A DNA stretch of 64,000 bases from Fidelibacterota bacterium. GTDB taxonomy: Bacteria; Pseudomonadota; Alphaproteobacteria; Rhodospirillales; Rhodospirillaceae. The stretch spans positions 1 to 64,000 of the forward strand of contig CANJPQ010000008.1 of the NCBI GenBank assembly GCA_947476275.1, in the 5' to 3' direction. The translations under genes and the position numbers were made by a program. This document shows, one piece after another, positions 40,801 to 49,674 of this stretch (position 1 is its first letter; every line of letters begins with the position of its first letter). Below the pieces are notes generated by a model. It was not told the origin of the DNA. It ran no database searches and worked only from the letters and a program-made list of their open reading frames with translations.

Positions 40801-42277
40801 CGCCGCGGACGCCCGCACCCCGCTGATCATGGCGGTCAGCGGCGCCAAGGGCATCACGGTGACGGCAGTGGACGCGACGGCAGCAGCCCTCGGCATGCGC
40901 GTTGGCATGGCCGTGCCGCACGCGCGCGCCCTGGTGCCCGACGTGCGCGTGATCACCGCCGATCTCGACGGCGACGCCGCGGCGCTCATCAAGCTTGCGC
41001 ACTGGGCGACGCGCTACACGCCCTGGGCCGCGCCGGATGGCGACGACGGTTTGATCCTCGACATCACCGGCTGCGCCCATCTGTTCGACGGCGAGAAGGC
41101 GCTGCTGCGCGACATGGTGCAGCGCCTGCGCCGCTTCGGCGTGAACGCGCGCGGGGCGTGCGCGGATACGCCCGCCGCCGCGTGGGCCTGGGCGCGCTTC
41201 GGCCAAGGCGAACGCGTTCTGGCGGCAGGTGCTGCGCGCGCCGCCATCGCGCCGCTGCCCACGAGCGCTTTGCGCATTGCGCCAGAAATTGTCGAAGGGC
41301 TCGCGCGTCTCGGTCTGAAAACCTGCGGCGATGTGTTCGACCTGCCGCGCGCGCCGCTCGCGCGGCGTTTCGGCTTCGATCTGCCGCGCCGCATCGCGCA
41401 GGTGCTCGGTCGCGAGCCGGAGCCGATCTCGCCCCTCCTGCCGCCGCCGGTGTGGCAGGCGCGGCTGCAATTCCCCGAACCGATCGTGCATCGTGACGGC
41501 GTGGAGATCGCGCTCGACCGTCTGCTGGTGCGGCTGTGCGAACTCCTGCGCAAGGCCGACCAGGGCGCGCGCGATCTGACGTTCACGCTCAGCCGCGTCG
41601 ATTGCAGCGCGCAAGTTGTCACCATCGGCACCAGCCGTGCGGTGCGCGACCCGGCGCACCTCAAGCGCCTGTTCATGGAGAAGATCGACCGCATCGATGC
41701 CGGCTTCGGCATCGAGACCGCGGCGTTGGCGGCAACGCGGGTCGAGGGATTCATTCCCGCACAAGCCGACCTCGGCACGGCGGCGGCGTCGGACGCGCTG
41801 GATGAAAGTGCCGCCGAACGCGTGTGGGCGCTGGTGGATCGTCTGGAGAACAAGTTCGGCGCGCGCCACGTGCGCCACATCGCCCAAGTGCAGAGCCATC
41901 TGCCGGAACGCGCAGTGAAGGCAGCCCCCGTGCGGCGTCTCGAAGGCGGCGGCAAGATGGAATGGCCCAAGCAGGCGCGGCGCCCGCTTACCTTACTGCC
42001 ATCACCGGAAGCGATTGCCGCGACCGCTGCCATTCCGGACGGGCCGCCGGCGGTGTTCACCTGGCGCCGCGTGATCCATCGGGTGGCGCATGCGGAAGGA
42101 CCGGAACGCATCGATCCGGAATGGTGGCGGCTCGCGCAAGCCCTGCCGGATCGCCAGCGCGCACGCGATTACTTCCGCGTCGAGGACGCCGACGGCCGCC
42201 GCTTCTGGATCTTCCGCGAAGGCCTCTACGGCCTCACCCCACCGCCGCGCTGGTTCATGCACGGGGTATTTGCGTGA
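40724..42277 (+). CDS. imuB: ImuB, Y-family DNA polymerase-like SOS protein
   Basis: 517 residues. It begins MRRCAALWLNRWPTDRW, as in ImuB proteins, and shows the Y-family fold: GITVTAVDATAAALGMRVGMAVPHARAL, GLILDITGCAHLFDGEKALL, and the helix-hairpin-helix region LPTSALRIAPEIVEGLARLGLKTCGDV. The acidic catalytic residues of active Y-family polymerases are largely missing, as known for ImuB, which acts as a scaffold that binds the beta clamp, ImuA and DnaE2. ATG 40724 has GGAGTGGAAGG before it and lies inside the end of imuA. Confidence 0.93.
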   Translation: MRRCAALWLNRWPTDRWKRLQPRPPDAADARTPLIMAVSGAKGITVTAVDATAAALGMRVGMAVPHARALVPDVRVITADLDGDAAALIKLAHWATRYTPWAAPDGDDGLILDITGCAHLFDGEKALLRDMVQRLRRFGVNARGACADTPAAAWAWARFGQGERVLAAGAARAAIAPLPTSALRIAPEIVEGLARLGLKTCGDVFDLPRAPLARRFGFDLPRRIAQVLGREPEPISPLLPPPVWQARLQFPEPIVHRDGVEIALDRLLVRLCELLRKADQGARDLTFTLSRVDCSAQVVTIGTSRAVRDPAHLKRLFMEKIDRIDAGFGIETAALAATRVEGFIPAQADLGTAAASDALDESAAERVWALVDRLENKFGARHVRHIAQVQSHLPERAVKAAPVRRLEGGGKMEWPKQARRPLTLLPSPEAIAATAAIPDGPPAVFTWRRVIHRVAHAEGPERIDPEWWRLAQALPDRQRARDYFRVEDADGRRFWIFREGLYGLTPPPRWFMHGVFA

Positions 42278-42306
42278 GGCACGTGCGCGTTCAACATCTA
42301 CCACTC

Positions 42307-42351
42307 GTCACCCCGGACAAGCCGAGCGAAAGCGAGGTGAAGGTCCGGGGT
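42307..42351. repeat. Palindromic repeat after imuB
   Basis: ACCCCGGAC (42310-42318) is the inverted copy of GTCCGGGGT (42343-42351), with a GAGCGAAAGCGA segment between. It starts with GTCACCCCGG like the other interspersed palindromes in the window but has a different interior. Confidence 0.65.
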
Positions 42352-42430
42352 CCACTTTTCTTGGCGCAAGAGCCTATCGTCTGATGGTGTACCGTGGGTG
42401 ATGAAAGTGGGCACCGTTGGAAGCGCATCA

Positions 42431-42931
42431 TCAAACGACCTGCCAAAGACGTTCGTTAAAGCTGGTAAAGCCCTGCTGTTTGAAGAAAGCTTCGGCAGTG
42501 CGGTTGAAAGTCCAGAAATCCAGCGTGACGCGTTCGATACCGCGGGCACGTGTTGCTTCCCGCACAGCGTCTATCAAGCGGCTGCCAATACCCTGCCTTT
42601 GAAACTGAGAACGAACGCTCAAGTGATGAATGTAAACGATCTGGTACGCATAACTTATCGAGGTTTCGGGCCTACTGATAACTTCGGCATAGACGTACCC
42701 GGCGGCCTCCGCATCGATCTCCGCTATAAAAACTAAGTTGTTCGAGTTGGCCAGAATCTCTCGTGCGACACCGGGCGGAAACGTATCAGGACCCACTGGC
42801 TTAAAACGCTCAGGGAATGCCGCAGCGTGCAGGGCCTGAACGTCGGAATTCAGCAGCGAAAGAGATGCTGCGTCCAACTCGGTTGCTGCACGAACAGAGA
42901 CGACCACGCGTTCTGCCTCCAATTGCACCAC
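42431..42931 (-). CDS. GNAT family N-acetyltransferase
   Basis: 166 residues. The GNAT acetyl-CoA binding motif is RSQFQRQGIGSRLI near residue 110, preceded by the beta-strand YQIVYIHHLSV and followed by RVTLDFWTFNRTAEAFFKQQGF. The substrate is unknown. It starts at GTG 42931 without a clear ribosome site. It lies on the minus strand in a segment with less GC than the flanking imu genes, which suggests later acquisition. Confidence 0.85.
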   Translation of the reverse strand: MVQLEAERVVVSVRAATELDAASLSLLNSDVQALHAAAFPERFKPVGPDTFPPGVAREILANSNNLVFIAEIDAEAAGYVYAEVISRPETSISYAYQIVYIHHLSVRSQFQRQGIGSRLIDAVREATRARGIERVTLDFWTFNRTAEAFFKQQGFTSFNERLWQVV

Positions 42932-43013
42932 TGATATTCTGTTGTCATTAGGTTGCCGTGCGTGACGAAAGCGTGAACTCGTGGACGCTACGGATTTCCC
43001 TCAGAAAGTAGCG

Positions 43014-44078
43014 TTATCGCAATCCCGAAAATACTTTCAGGAGCACATCGTCCGCCACTTTGTCGCCAGCGGCAGAATTGTAGTTGCCGGTTGTAGTAAC
43101 GAGGACGACGTTAGCCGACGGAACTACCACGATGTGCTGCCCGCCGTTGCCCATCGCCGCGTACCACGCCGGATGGTTGCGCGCCGGGCAGGCCGACATG
43201 CTCCACCAAAAATAGCGGTCACGCATTTCACACGGTTTATCTGAGACAGCGCCGGTCACAGTCGCGACCCATGCGGCGGGGACAATTCTTTTTTTCCGGA
43301 ATTGACCGCCATCCCGCATTACTTCGCCAATCTTGATCATATCTAACGGCAGCAGACGGAGACCCGACGCAGCGATTGGCTTTCCGGTGGCGTCCTTGAG
43401 CCATTCGTATTTTCGTATTCCCAATGGCTCGAAAAGCTTGGTCTCGGCATATCGTTCGAGTGGCATTTTGGTGGCGCGCGATATCACTTCTGCAATAAGC
43501 GCCACATCGCCGCCGCTATAGGAAAACACTTCGCCCGGAGGTGCGACTACAGGCTGCGAAAAGATATGTCGCACTTTATCCCGGGCTTGATCCATGGATG
43601 TCTCGCTATTGCGAGGGTCGGTGTAAGGATAAGTGCGCTCATCCCATTTCAGGCCAGAGGCCATGAACAGCACATGCTGAAGGGTGATTTTGTCGATTTC
43701 AGGTGTACGTAGATCGGCGTATTCGGGGAAAAAGTCGATTACAGGAACATCAAGGTTTCCTATCAGTCCCTCGCCGCGCGCGATGCCGAACAGAATAGAC
43801 ACAACGCTTTTGGTGACGGAGCGTACATCGTGCACCGTCTCCGCATTGAATCGCACATTTCCGATTTGGTCGCCGCGCTTTTCATCTGTGCCTGAGAAAT
43901 ACCACTCCGCTAGCCGCGTGCCGCTCTTTTCAAGAATGACGCTATGCAAATTCGGAAATCCGCCTGATCGGATGTTCGCCTCCAGATCGGAAAGAACCGC
44001 ATCAAGCTCTGCCGCGCGAGCAATATGGCAGGGGATGAACACCATCCCGGAAATTACCAGTGCTAGTAGCTTATGCAT
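43014..44078 (-). CDS. Exported serine hydrolase, class C beta-lactamase-like fold
   Basis: 354 residues. The signal peptide (about residues 1-22, ending HIARA) is followed by a beta-lactamase/transpeptidase-like domain: nucleophile Ser87 and Lys90 in RSVTKS, Tyr185 in the YSG motif that replaces YxN, and a C-terminal GNGGQHIVVVP in place of KTG. This pattern is typical of esterases or peptidases of the EstB/PBP4* group and does not identify a resistance enzyme. Codon use is visibly less GC-rich than in the neighbours. Confidence 0.85.
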   Translation of the reverse strand: MHKLLALVISGMVFIPCHIARAAELDAVLSDLEANIRSGGFPNLHSVILEKSGTRLAEWYFSGTDEKRGDQIGNVRFNAETVHDVRSVTKSVVSILFGIARGEGLIGNLDVPVIDFFPEYADLRTPEIDKITLQHVLFMASGLKWDERTYPYTDPRNSETSMDQARDKVRHIFSQPVVAPPGEVFSYSGGDVALIAEVISRATKMPLERYAETKLFEPLGIRKYEWLKDATGKPIAASGLRLLPLDMIKIGEVMRDGGQFRKKRIVPAAWVATVTGAVSDKPCEMRDRYFWWSMSACPARNHPAWYAAMGNGGQHIVVVPSANVVLVTTTGNYNSAAGDKVADDVLLKVFSGLR

Positions 44079-44220
44079 TGTTACCCCCGAACTCTGTCAT
44101 CAGAACATTTGTCGTAGAGGTTTACTCTTTCATCTTGGGATGCAAAATAAAACTTTTTATATCAGCAGTATTAGATATGGCGTGCCGTACGTGACGAAAC
44201 GGGCACCGATGCAAATTGCT

Positions 44221-44526
44221 CTAACGCGCCGAAACAGCGGTGACGGAGAATTTCAGTCCTAAAGCCCCCAGAACGCGGATCATCGTTCCGAACGCTGGAT
44301 TGCCGTCGGCGCTCAGCGCCTTGTAGAGACTCTCGCGCGACATGCCGGCTTTCTTGGCGATCTGGGTCATGCCCCGCGCACGCGCGACGACCCCAAGGGC
44401 GCTCGCGATAAAGGCCGGGTCCTGTGTCGCAACGGCTTCTTCCATGTAAGCTTTCACGGCGGCGTCGCTGTCCAGATAGGCCGCCGAGTCATAGGCTGTC
44501 GTCTTGGTTGGCTTACGCTTCGCCAT
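44221..44526 (-). CDS. Antitoxin, HTH-type (addiction module antidote family)
   Basis: 101 residues. The N-terminal MAKRKPTKTTAYDSAAYL and the HTH region GMTQIAKKAGMSRESLYKALSADGNPAF match the probable addiction module antidote family related to HigA. It follows the toxin gene by three bases. It should neutralise the toxin and repress the operon by binding the palindrome in front of the toxin gene. Confidence 0.9.
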   Translation of the reverse strand: MAKRKPTKTTAYDSAAYLDSDAAVKAYMEEAVATQDPAFIASALGVVARARGMTQIAKKAGMSRESLYKALSADGNPAFGTMIRVLGALGLKFSVTAVSAR

Positions 44527-44529
44527 CGA

Positions 44530-44826
44530 TCACTCCTCTAATCCCGTAGCCAGTTCTTTCGCCAACTTGATATCCTTCGACTGGGTGCCTTTGTCTCCGC
44601 CGCACAACAGCACGATCACCACGCGTCTCCGCCGAAGGAAGTAGACACGGTAGCCGGGGCCGTGATCGATCCGAAGTTCACTCACACCGCCGCCGACGGG
44701 CGCGACGTCGCCCGGATTGCCTGCGGCGAGGCGGTCAATGCGGACGGCAATTTTCGCTCTGGCACGCGTGTCCCGCAGCCGGCGCATCCAAGTTACGAAA
44801 ATTGCCGTCTGGCGAATTTCCAACAT
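44530..44826 (-). CDS. Toxin, RelE/ParE superfamily (HigB-like addiction module killer)
   Basis: 98 residues: EIRQTAIFVTWMRRLRDTRARAKIAVRIDRLAAGNPGDVAPVG, then ELRIDHGPGYRVYF and VVIVLLCGGDKGTQSKDIKLAKEL. This is the standard layout of the RelE/ParE-like addiction module killer family that precedes an HTH antidote. Members cleave mRNA on the ribosome or inhibit gyrase; this subgroup is usually viewed as an mRNase. The gene order is toxin first, as in higBA. ATG 44826 lies 8 bases downstream of a perfect palindrome. Confidence 0.9.
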   Translation of the reverse strand: MLEIRQTAIFVTWMRRLRDTRARAKIAVRIDRLAAGNPGDVAPVGGGVSELRIDHGPGYRVYFLRRRRVVIVLLCGGDKGTQSKDIKLAKELATGLEE

Positions 44827-44833
44827 GTCTTTT

Positions 44834-44849
44834 GTATCCTATAGGATAC
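44834..44849. promoter_or_regulatory. Perfect 16-bp palindrome, probable operator of the toxin-antitoxin operon
   Basis: GTATCCTATAGGATAC is fully self-complementary and ends 8 bases before the toxin ATG (minus strand). Antitoxins of this type bind such palindromes to repress their own operon. Its TATAGGATAC part may overlap the -10 region. Confidence 0.8.
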
Positions 44850-44943
44850 GACCGTCGCAAGCGGCTTGCCGGTCTCATGGGGGGCGAACCTGGCGTGAGA
44901 GGCGCAGGCCGTGAGCTTTGACGGCCTGGCACTTCGGCGCTAT

Positions 44944-44958
44944 GTTCCTATTTTGTTC
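44944..44958. promoter_or_regulatory. LexA (SOS) box upstream of dnaE2
   Basis: GTTCCTATTTTGTTC fits GTTC-N7-GTTC exactly. It lies about 170 bases before the dnaE2 start and shows that dnaE2 has its own damage-inducible promoter, independent of imuA-imuB. Confidence 0.85.
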
Positions 44959-45059
44959 TTTTCGGGGCCATGCGTCAATGATGATCGCGAATACCGCCGC
45001 GCGCGCTCGTTTTTCGACGGATCTTTGCTGCGTCCGCTCTCAGAAATGCCCGAAAATTC

Positions 45060-45103
45060 TCGCGCGTAATTCGCGCGTAAATGCGCGCAAACGCCCGCGC
45101 GTA
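45060..45103. repeat. Imperfect 11-bp tandem repeats in the dnaE2 leader
   Basis: TCGCGCGTAAT, TCGCGCGTAAA, TGCGCGCAAAC and GCCCGCGCGTA follow one another with an 11-base period. The first two units differ at one base. The array ends about 25 bases before dnaE2. Confidence 0.6.
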
Positions 45104-45129
45104 TGTTCCGCGCGTTGCCGCGGTGCGGC

Positions 45130-48100
45130 ATGACCTACGTCGACCTCCAGGTCACCACCAACTTCACCTTCCTGCGCGGCGGGTCGGCGGCGGACGAACT
45201 GGTGTTCATGGCCAAGCAGCTTGGCCACAGCGCCATCGCGATCACGGATCGCAATACCTTCGCCGGCATCGTGCGCATGTACGACGCGGTGAAAGAGATC
45301 GGCGGGATCCGGCTCATCGTCGGCGTGCGCGTGGATCTGACCGATGCGCCGAGTGTGCTGGTGTACCCGACCGACCGCGAAGCCTATGCGCGCCTCACCA
45401 AGATGCTCACCCTGGGCAAGCGCCGGGCGCCGAAGGGCAAGTGCATCCTCACCCGCGCCGATCTCCTCGCTCATGCGGACGGACAGATGGCGATTGCCTT
45501 GCCCGATGAAAGCGCGGACTTCGCGGCGCATCTCCAAGGTCTCAAGCAGACATTCGGTAAGCGCCTGTCTCTGGGCGCGCACCATCTCTACGAGGGCGAC
45601 GACGCGGATCGCCTCGCACGCCTCGCGGCACTCAGCCGCACGCACGATGTGCCGCTGGTCGCCCTCAACGATGTGCTCTACCACCACCCGCAGCGCCGTG
45701 CGTTGCAGAATGTGCTCACCTGCATCCGCGAGAAATGCACCATCGCCGAGGCCGGCTGGCGCTTGAATGCGAATGCGGAGCGCCATCTGAAGCCGCCCGA
45801 AGAGATGGCGCGATTGTTCGCGCTATATCCGGAGGCAATCGCGCGCACGGTGGAGATCGCGGCGGCGTGCACATTCTCCCTGGAGGAACTGAAATACGAA
45901 TATCCGCTCCCCCTCACGCAAAATGGGCGTTCGGCGCAGGACGAACTGGAGGTCCAGACATGGGAAGGGGCGGCCAAGCGGTATCCCGACGGCATCCCCG
46001 AGAAGGTGCGCGCCAGCCTGGTACGGGAGCTGGGTTTGATCGCGCAGCTCAAATACGCGCCGTACTTCCTGACGGTTCAGGAGATCGTGAACTACGCGGA
46101 GAGCGTCGGCATCCTCTGTCAGGGGCGCGGCTCGGCGGCGAATTCTTCCGTATGCTACTGCCTGCGGATCACGGCGGTCGACCCTGCGCAGAACACGCTG
46201 TTGTTCGACCGCTTCATTTCCACCGAGCGGGACGAGCCGCCCGATATCGATGTCGACTTCGAACACGAGCGCCGCGAAGAGGTGATCCAGTGGATCTATC
46301 GTCGTTACGGCCGTCTGCGTGCGGCGTTGACGGCGGTGGTGACCTGCTATCGCCCCCGCAGCGCCCTGCGCGATGTCGGCAAGGCGATGGGTCTGCCGCC
46401 GGACGCGGTCGACGTGCTGGCGCGCAGCGTGTGGGGATGGGGCCGTGACGGCATCAACGAGGATCGTATTCGCGAAATCGGCCTCGATCCCACGGACCGG
46501 AATCTCTACTGCACGCTGGAGTTGGCACGGGAACTGGTGGATTTCCCCCGCCATCTCAGCCAGCACGTGGGTGGGTTTGTCATCACGCGGCGGGCAATCG
46601 ACGAGATTGTGCCGGTCGAGAACGCGGCCATGGAAGACCGCACCGTCATCGAATGGAACAAGGACGACATCGACACCCTGAAGATCCTCAAGATCGATGT
46701 ACTGGCGCTCGGCATGCTGACTTGCATCCGCAAGGCCTTCGGTCTGATCGAACAGCACTACGGCAAGCCGTTCACCGTCGATACGGTGCCGAAGGAAGTG
46801 CCCGAGGTTTACGACATGCTGTGCAAGGCGGACTCCCTGGGCGTGTTCCAGGTGGAGAGCCGCGCGCAGATGAGCATGCTGCCGCGCCTGAAGCCGCGCG
46901 TGTTCTACGATCTCGTCATCGAAGTGGCGATTGTGCGGCCGGGTCCGATCCAGGGCGACATGGTGCATCCCTACCTCAAGCGTCGCGAAGGCAAGGAGAA
47001 GCCCAACTATCCAAAGCCGGAATTGGAGGAGGTGCTGAAGCGCACGCTCGGCGTGCCTTTGTTCCAGGAACAGGCCATGAGCATCGCCATCGTTGCCGCG
47101 GGATTTGCGCCGGCGGAAGCGGATCAATTGCGCCGCGCCATGGCGACGTTTCGGCGCATGGGCACGATTGCCAAGCTCGAGGATAAATTCATCAAAGGCA
47201 TGCTGGCGAACGGCTATGAACCGGACTTCGCCGAACGCTGCTTCGAGCAGATCCGCGGTTTCGGCGAATACGGGTTCCCCGAATCCCACGCCGCCAGCTT
47301 CGCGCTGCTGGTCTACATCTCGTCGTGGATCAAGCGCTTCTACCCGGATGTGTTCTGCGCATCGTTGCTCAACTCCCAACCGATGGGGTTCTACGCGCCG
47401 GCCCAGATCGTGCGCGATGCGCGCGACCATGGCATCGAGGTCCGCCCGGTCGATGTCAACGCCAGCGATTGGGACAACACGCTGGAAGGGCGCGCGCAAG
47501 GTTTCGCCGTGCGTTTAGGTTTGCGCCAGGTGAAGGGCTTCAGCGAAGCGCATGCGGTCGCGCTGATGAAGAATCGCAGCGCGGCAGGATATCGCGACAT
47601 AAACGACCTTTGGCGCAAGACCGGGCTGCCGGTCGCGGCCCTTACCGCTCTTGCGAATGCCGATGCATTTGCTGTGTTCGGCCTGGAGCGTCGTGCCGCG
47701 CTGTGGCGCATCGGCGCGCTTGCTAACAATCCGCTCCCGTTGTTCGTTTATGCGGAGCGTGGCTCGGGTCACAACGGCCCGCCCAGCTTGTTCGTGGAGC
47801 CGGCGATCGTGCTGCCGGCCATGACCTTGGGCGATAATGTCACCCAGGATTATCAGTCGACGCGCCTCACGTTGCGCAAGCATCCGCTCGCGTTTTTGCG
47901 CACGTCGCTCAAGGGTGAGGGCTATGTCACCGGCAAGGAACTTCCCGGCCTCAAGGATCGTCGTGTATCCGTTGCGGGGCTGGTGCTTGTGCGTCAGCGT
48001 CCCGGCACCGCCAGCGGCGTGATCTTCGTCACCCTGGAAGACGAGACAGGCGTCGCCAACATCATCGTCTGGCCAAGCGTATTCGAACGCCACCGGCGCA

Positions 48101-48342
48101 TCCTGCTGGACAGCACCCTGCTCGGTGTCATCGGCAAAGTGCAGTCGGAATCCGACGTCACCCATGTGATTGCCGATCGGTTGATCAACCTGTCGCCGCT
48201 GGTGGACGAGATTTCGTCCCTCGATGGCGAATACGAAAAAGCGCTGGCCCCTGCAGATGAGGTGAGGCGTCCGGGCCAGGATGCCCGTGTGGTCCGGCCA
48301 GATCCGCGCCAAGTCTACGGCGAGGGGCGGAATTTCCATTGA
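45130..48342 (+). CDS. dnaE2: Error-prone DNA polymerase DnaE2 (ImuC)
   Basis: 1070 residues. It begins MTYVDLQVTTNFTFLRGGS, with the PHP domain start typical of DnaE2. The polymerase active site shows RGSAANSSVCYCL and the acidic triplet region PDIDVDFEHERREEVIQWIYRRYG. The C-terminal part has an OB fold (VSVAGLVLVRQRPGTASGVIFVTLEDETG). It is shorter than replicative DnaE1, as expected. With ImuA and ImuB it carries out mutagenic translesion synthesis. ATG 45130 is set by homology; an ATG nine codons upstream is an alternative. The SOS box at 44944 should control it. Confidence 0.95.
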   Translation: MTYVDLQVTTNFTFLRGGSAADELVFMAKQLGHSAIAITDRNTFAGIVRMYDAVKEIGGIRLIVGVRVDLTDAPSVLVYPTDREAYARLTKMLTLGKRRAPKGKCILTRADLLAHADGQMAIALPDESADFAAHLQGLKQTFGKRLSLGAHHLYEGDDADRLARLAALSRTHDVPLVALNDVLYHHPQRRALQNVLTCIREKCTIAEAGWRLNANAERHLKPPEEMARLFALYPEAIARTVEIAAACTFSLEELKYEYPLPLTQNGRSAQDELEVQTWEGAAKRYPDGIPEKVRASLVRELGLIAQLKYAPYFLTVQEIVNYAESVGILCQGRGSAANSSVCYCLRITAVDPAQNTLLFDRFISTERDEPPDIDVDFEHERREEVIQWIYRRYGRLRAALTAVVTCYRPRSALRDVGKAMGLPPDAVDVLARSVWGWGRDGINEDRIREIGLDPTDRNLYCTLELARELVDFPRHLSQHVGGFVITRRAIDEIVPVENAAMEDRTVIEWNKDDIDTLKILKIDVLALGMLTCIRKAFGLIEQHYGKPFTVDTVPKEVPEVYDMLCKADSLGVFQVESRAQMSMLPRLKPRVFYDLVIEVAIVRPGPIQGDMVHPYLKRREGKEKPNYPKPELEEVLKRTLGVPLFQEQAMSIAIVAAGFAPAEADQLRRAMATFRRMGTIAKLEDKFIKGMLANGYEPDFAERCFEQIRGFGEYGFPESHAASFALLVYISSWIKRFYPDVFCASLLNSQPMGFYAPAQIVRDARDHGIEVRPVDVNASDWDNTLEGRAQGFAVRLGLRQVKGFSEAHAVALMKNRSAAGYRDINDLWRKTGLPVAALTALANADAFAVFGLERRAALWRIGALANNPLPLFVYAERGSGHNGPPSLFVEPAIVLPAMTLGDNVTQDYQSTRLTLRKHPLAFLRTSLKGEGYVTGKELPGLKDRRVSVAGLVLVRQRPGTASGVIFVTLEDETGVANIIVWPSVFERHRRILLDSTLLGVIGKVQSESDVTHVIADRLINLSPLVDEISSLDGEYEKALAPADEVRRPGQDARVVRPDPRQVYGEGRNFH

Positions 48343-48441
48343 AGCCAAGGGTTCCGCTCCGTGAACACACCTCGCTCGACGCGGTTGCCGACGGGTTGCC
48401 GCCGGTCCATCATGGCTTCACCAATTCACGGGAGAACCACC

Positions 48442-48795
48442 ATGGCCGATGCCAAGCCCGCGCCGTCCGGGCGCCAGACCTACGCCACCGATTTCATCAA
48501 ATCCGATATCGACGCCGCGGTGTTCACGGGCAGCGCCCATATCGACAACCTGATGAGCGTGGTGATCGCGCTCGGGGCGGAGATCTGGGCTGGCCAGCAA
48601 CGCACCCGCATCATCGAATCCCTGCTCGAGACCAAGGGCAAGGTCACCAAGAAGATGGTCGAGGATTATGTGCCGACCGCGGCAGAGACCGCAGCATGGC
48701 AGGCGGAGCGCGAAGGCATGGTGAAGCGCGTCTATGCCGTGCTCGCCCGCGACACGTCGCAGGCGCCGCCCTTCGCTGCCGAACGCAAATTCTAA
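48442..48795 (+). CDS. Small conserved-looking protein of unknown function
   Basis: 117 residues, soluble and mostly helical: TYATDFIKSDIDAAVFTGSAHIDNLMSVVIALGAEIWAGQQRTRIIESLLETKGKVTKKMVEDY and a C-terminal FAAERKF. I do not recognise a family. It has a good GGGAGAACC site before ATG 48442 and ends 3 bases before the next gene, so it is co-transcribed with the NmrA-like reductase and may serve the same pathway. The frame stays open upstream to 48361 without a ribosome site. Confidence 0.7.
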   Translation: MADAKPAPSGRQTYATDFIKSDIDAAVFTGSAHIDNLMSVVIALGAEIWAGQQRTRIIESLLETKGKVTKKMVEDYVPTAAETAAWQAEREGMVKRVYAVLARDTSQAPPFAAERKF

Positions 48796-48798
48796 ATC

Positions 48799-49674
48799 AT
48801 GGCCGATAAAGTTCTCGTCACCGGCGCCAATGGCAAAACCGGGCGCGCGGTTGTGGCTGCGCTGGCCAAGCGCGGCGCGACGGTGCGTGCGTTTATCCGC
48901 AAGGCTGAGCAGGCCGATGCCCTGAAAGCCATCGGGGCTAAGGAAATCGCGCTGGGCGACATGGCCGCGCCGGAGACCATCGCGCCGGCGGTAAAGGGTT
49001 GCACGGCGCTCGTCCACATCGGCCCGCCGATGCATCCGGACGAAAAGGCCATGACCGAAAACTTCCTGCGCGCGGCGGAAACCAACAACATCGAACGCTT
49101 CGTCTACTACTCGGTGATGCAGCCGCTGCGCCGCGAAGTGCCGCACCATGCGCGCAAGCTCGAAGCCGAAGAGATGATCGTGGAATCGGGTCGGCCCTAC
49201 ACCATCATCCAGCCGACACGCTACATGCAGCACCTGGAGCCGATCTGGAAAGACGTGGTGAACAACGGCGTGCACGCCATGCCGTTCAACACGCATGTGA
49301 AGTTCAACGTGGTCGACCTGCTCGATCATGCCGAGGTCACAGCCAAGGCGGCGACGGAGGACGGGCATCTTTACGCCACCTACGAACTCGCAGGGCCCGA
49401 AGCGCTCAGCCAGGACGACATGGCCGCGATCATCTCGGAGGTGATCAAGAAGCCGGTGAAGGCCCGCCAGATCCCGCTCGACGAAATGGAAGCCAAGGCG
49501 CGCGCCGCCGGTGCGAACGATCAACGCATCGCCACCATGCGCGCGATGAACGGCCACTACGATCACTCGGGCTTCCGCGGCAATGCGAACGTGCTGCGCT
49601 GGGTGCTGGGCCGCGAACCGACTCACTACCGCCAATACGTCGAGCGTCTGGCGAAGCGCGACGGGCTGATCTAG
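48799..49674 (+). CDS. NmrA-like atypical SDR, NAD(P)-binding reductase
   Basis: 291 residues. The Rossmann motif is VLVTGANGKTGRAVVAALAKRG at the start, followed by ALVHIGPPMHPDEKAMTENFLRAA and FVYYSVMQPLRREVPHHARKLEAEEMI, as in NmrA/azoreductase-type atypical SDRs. It is cytoplasmic, with no signal sequence, unlike the related protein at 38491-39249. The substrate is unknown. It converges on the phosphatase gene, the stops overlapping by four bases. Confidence 0.85.
   Translation: MADKVLVTGANGKTGRAVVAALAKRGATVRAFIRKAEQADALKAIGAKEIALGDMAAPETIAPAVKGCTALVHIGPPMHPDEKAMTENFLRAAETNNIERFVYYSVMQPLRREVPHHARKLEAEEMIVESGRPYTIIQPTRYMQHLEPIWKDVVNNGVHAMPFNTHVKFNVVDLLDHAEVTAKAATEDGHLYATYELAGPEALSQDDMAAIISEVIKKPVKARQIPLDEMEAKARAAGANDQRIATMRAMNGHYDHSGFRGNANVLRWVLGREPTHYRQYVERLAKRDGLI

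Noticed and set aside
43014-44078. Class C beta-lactamase resistance gene
   Set aside because: SxxK is present but YxN is YSG and the KTG box is not recognisable. The protein fits the wider serine hydrolase group.
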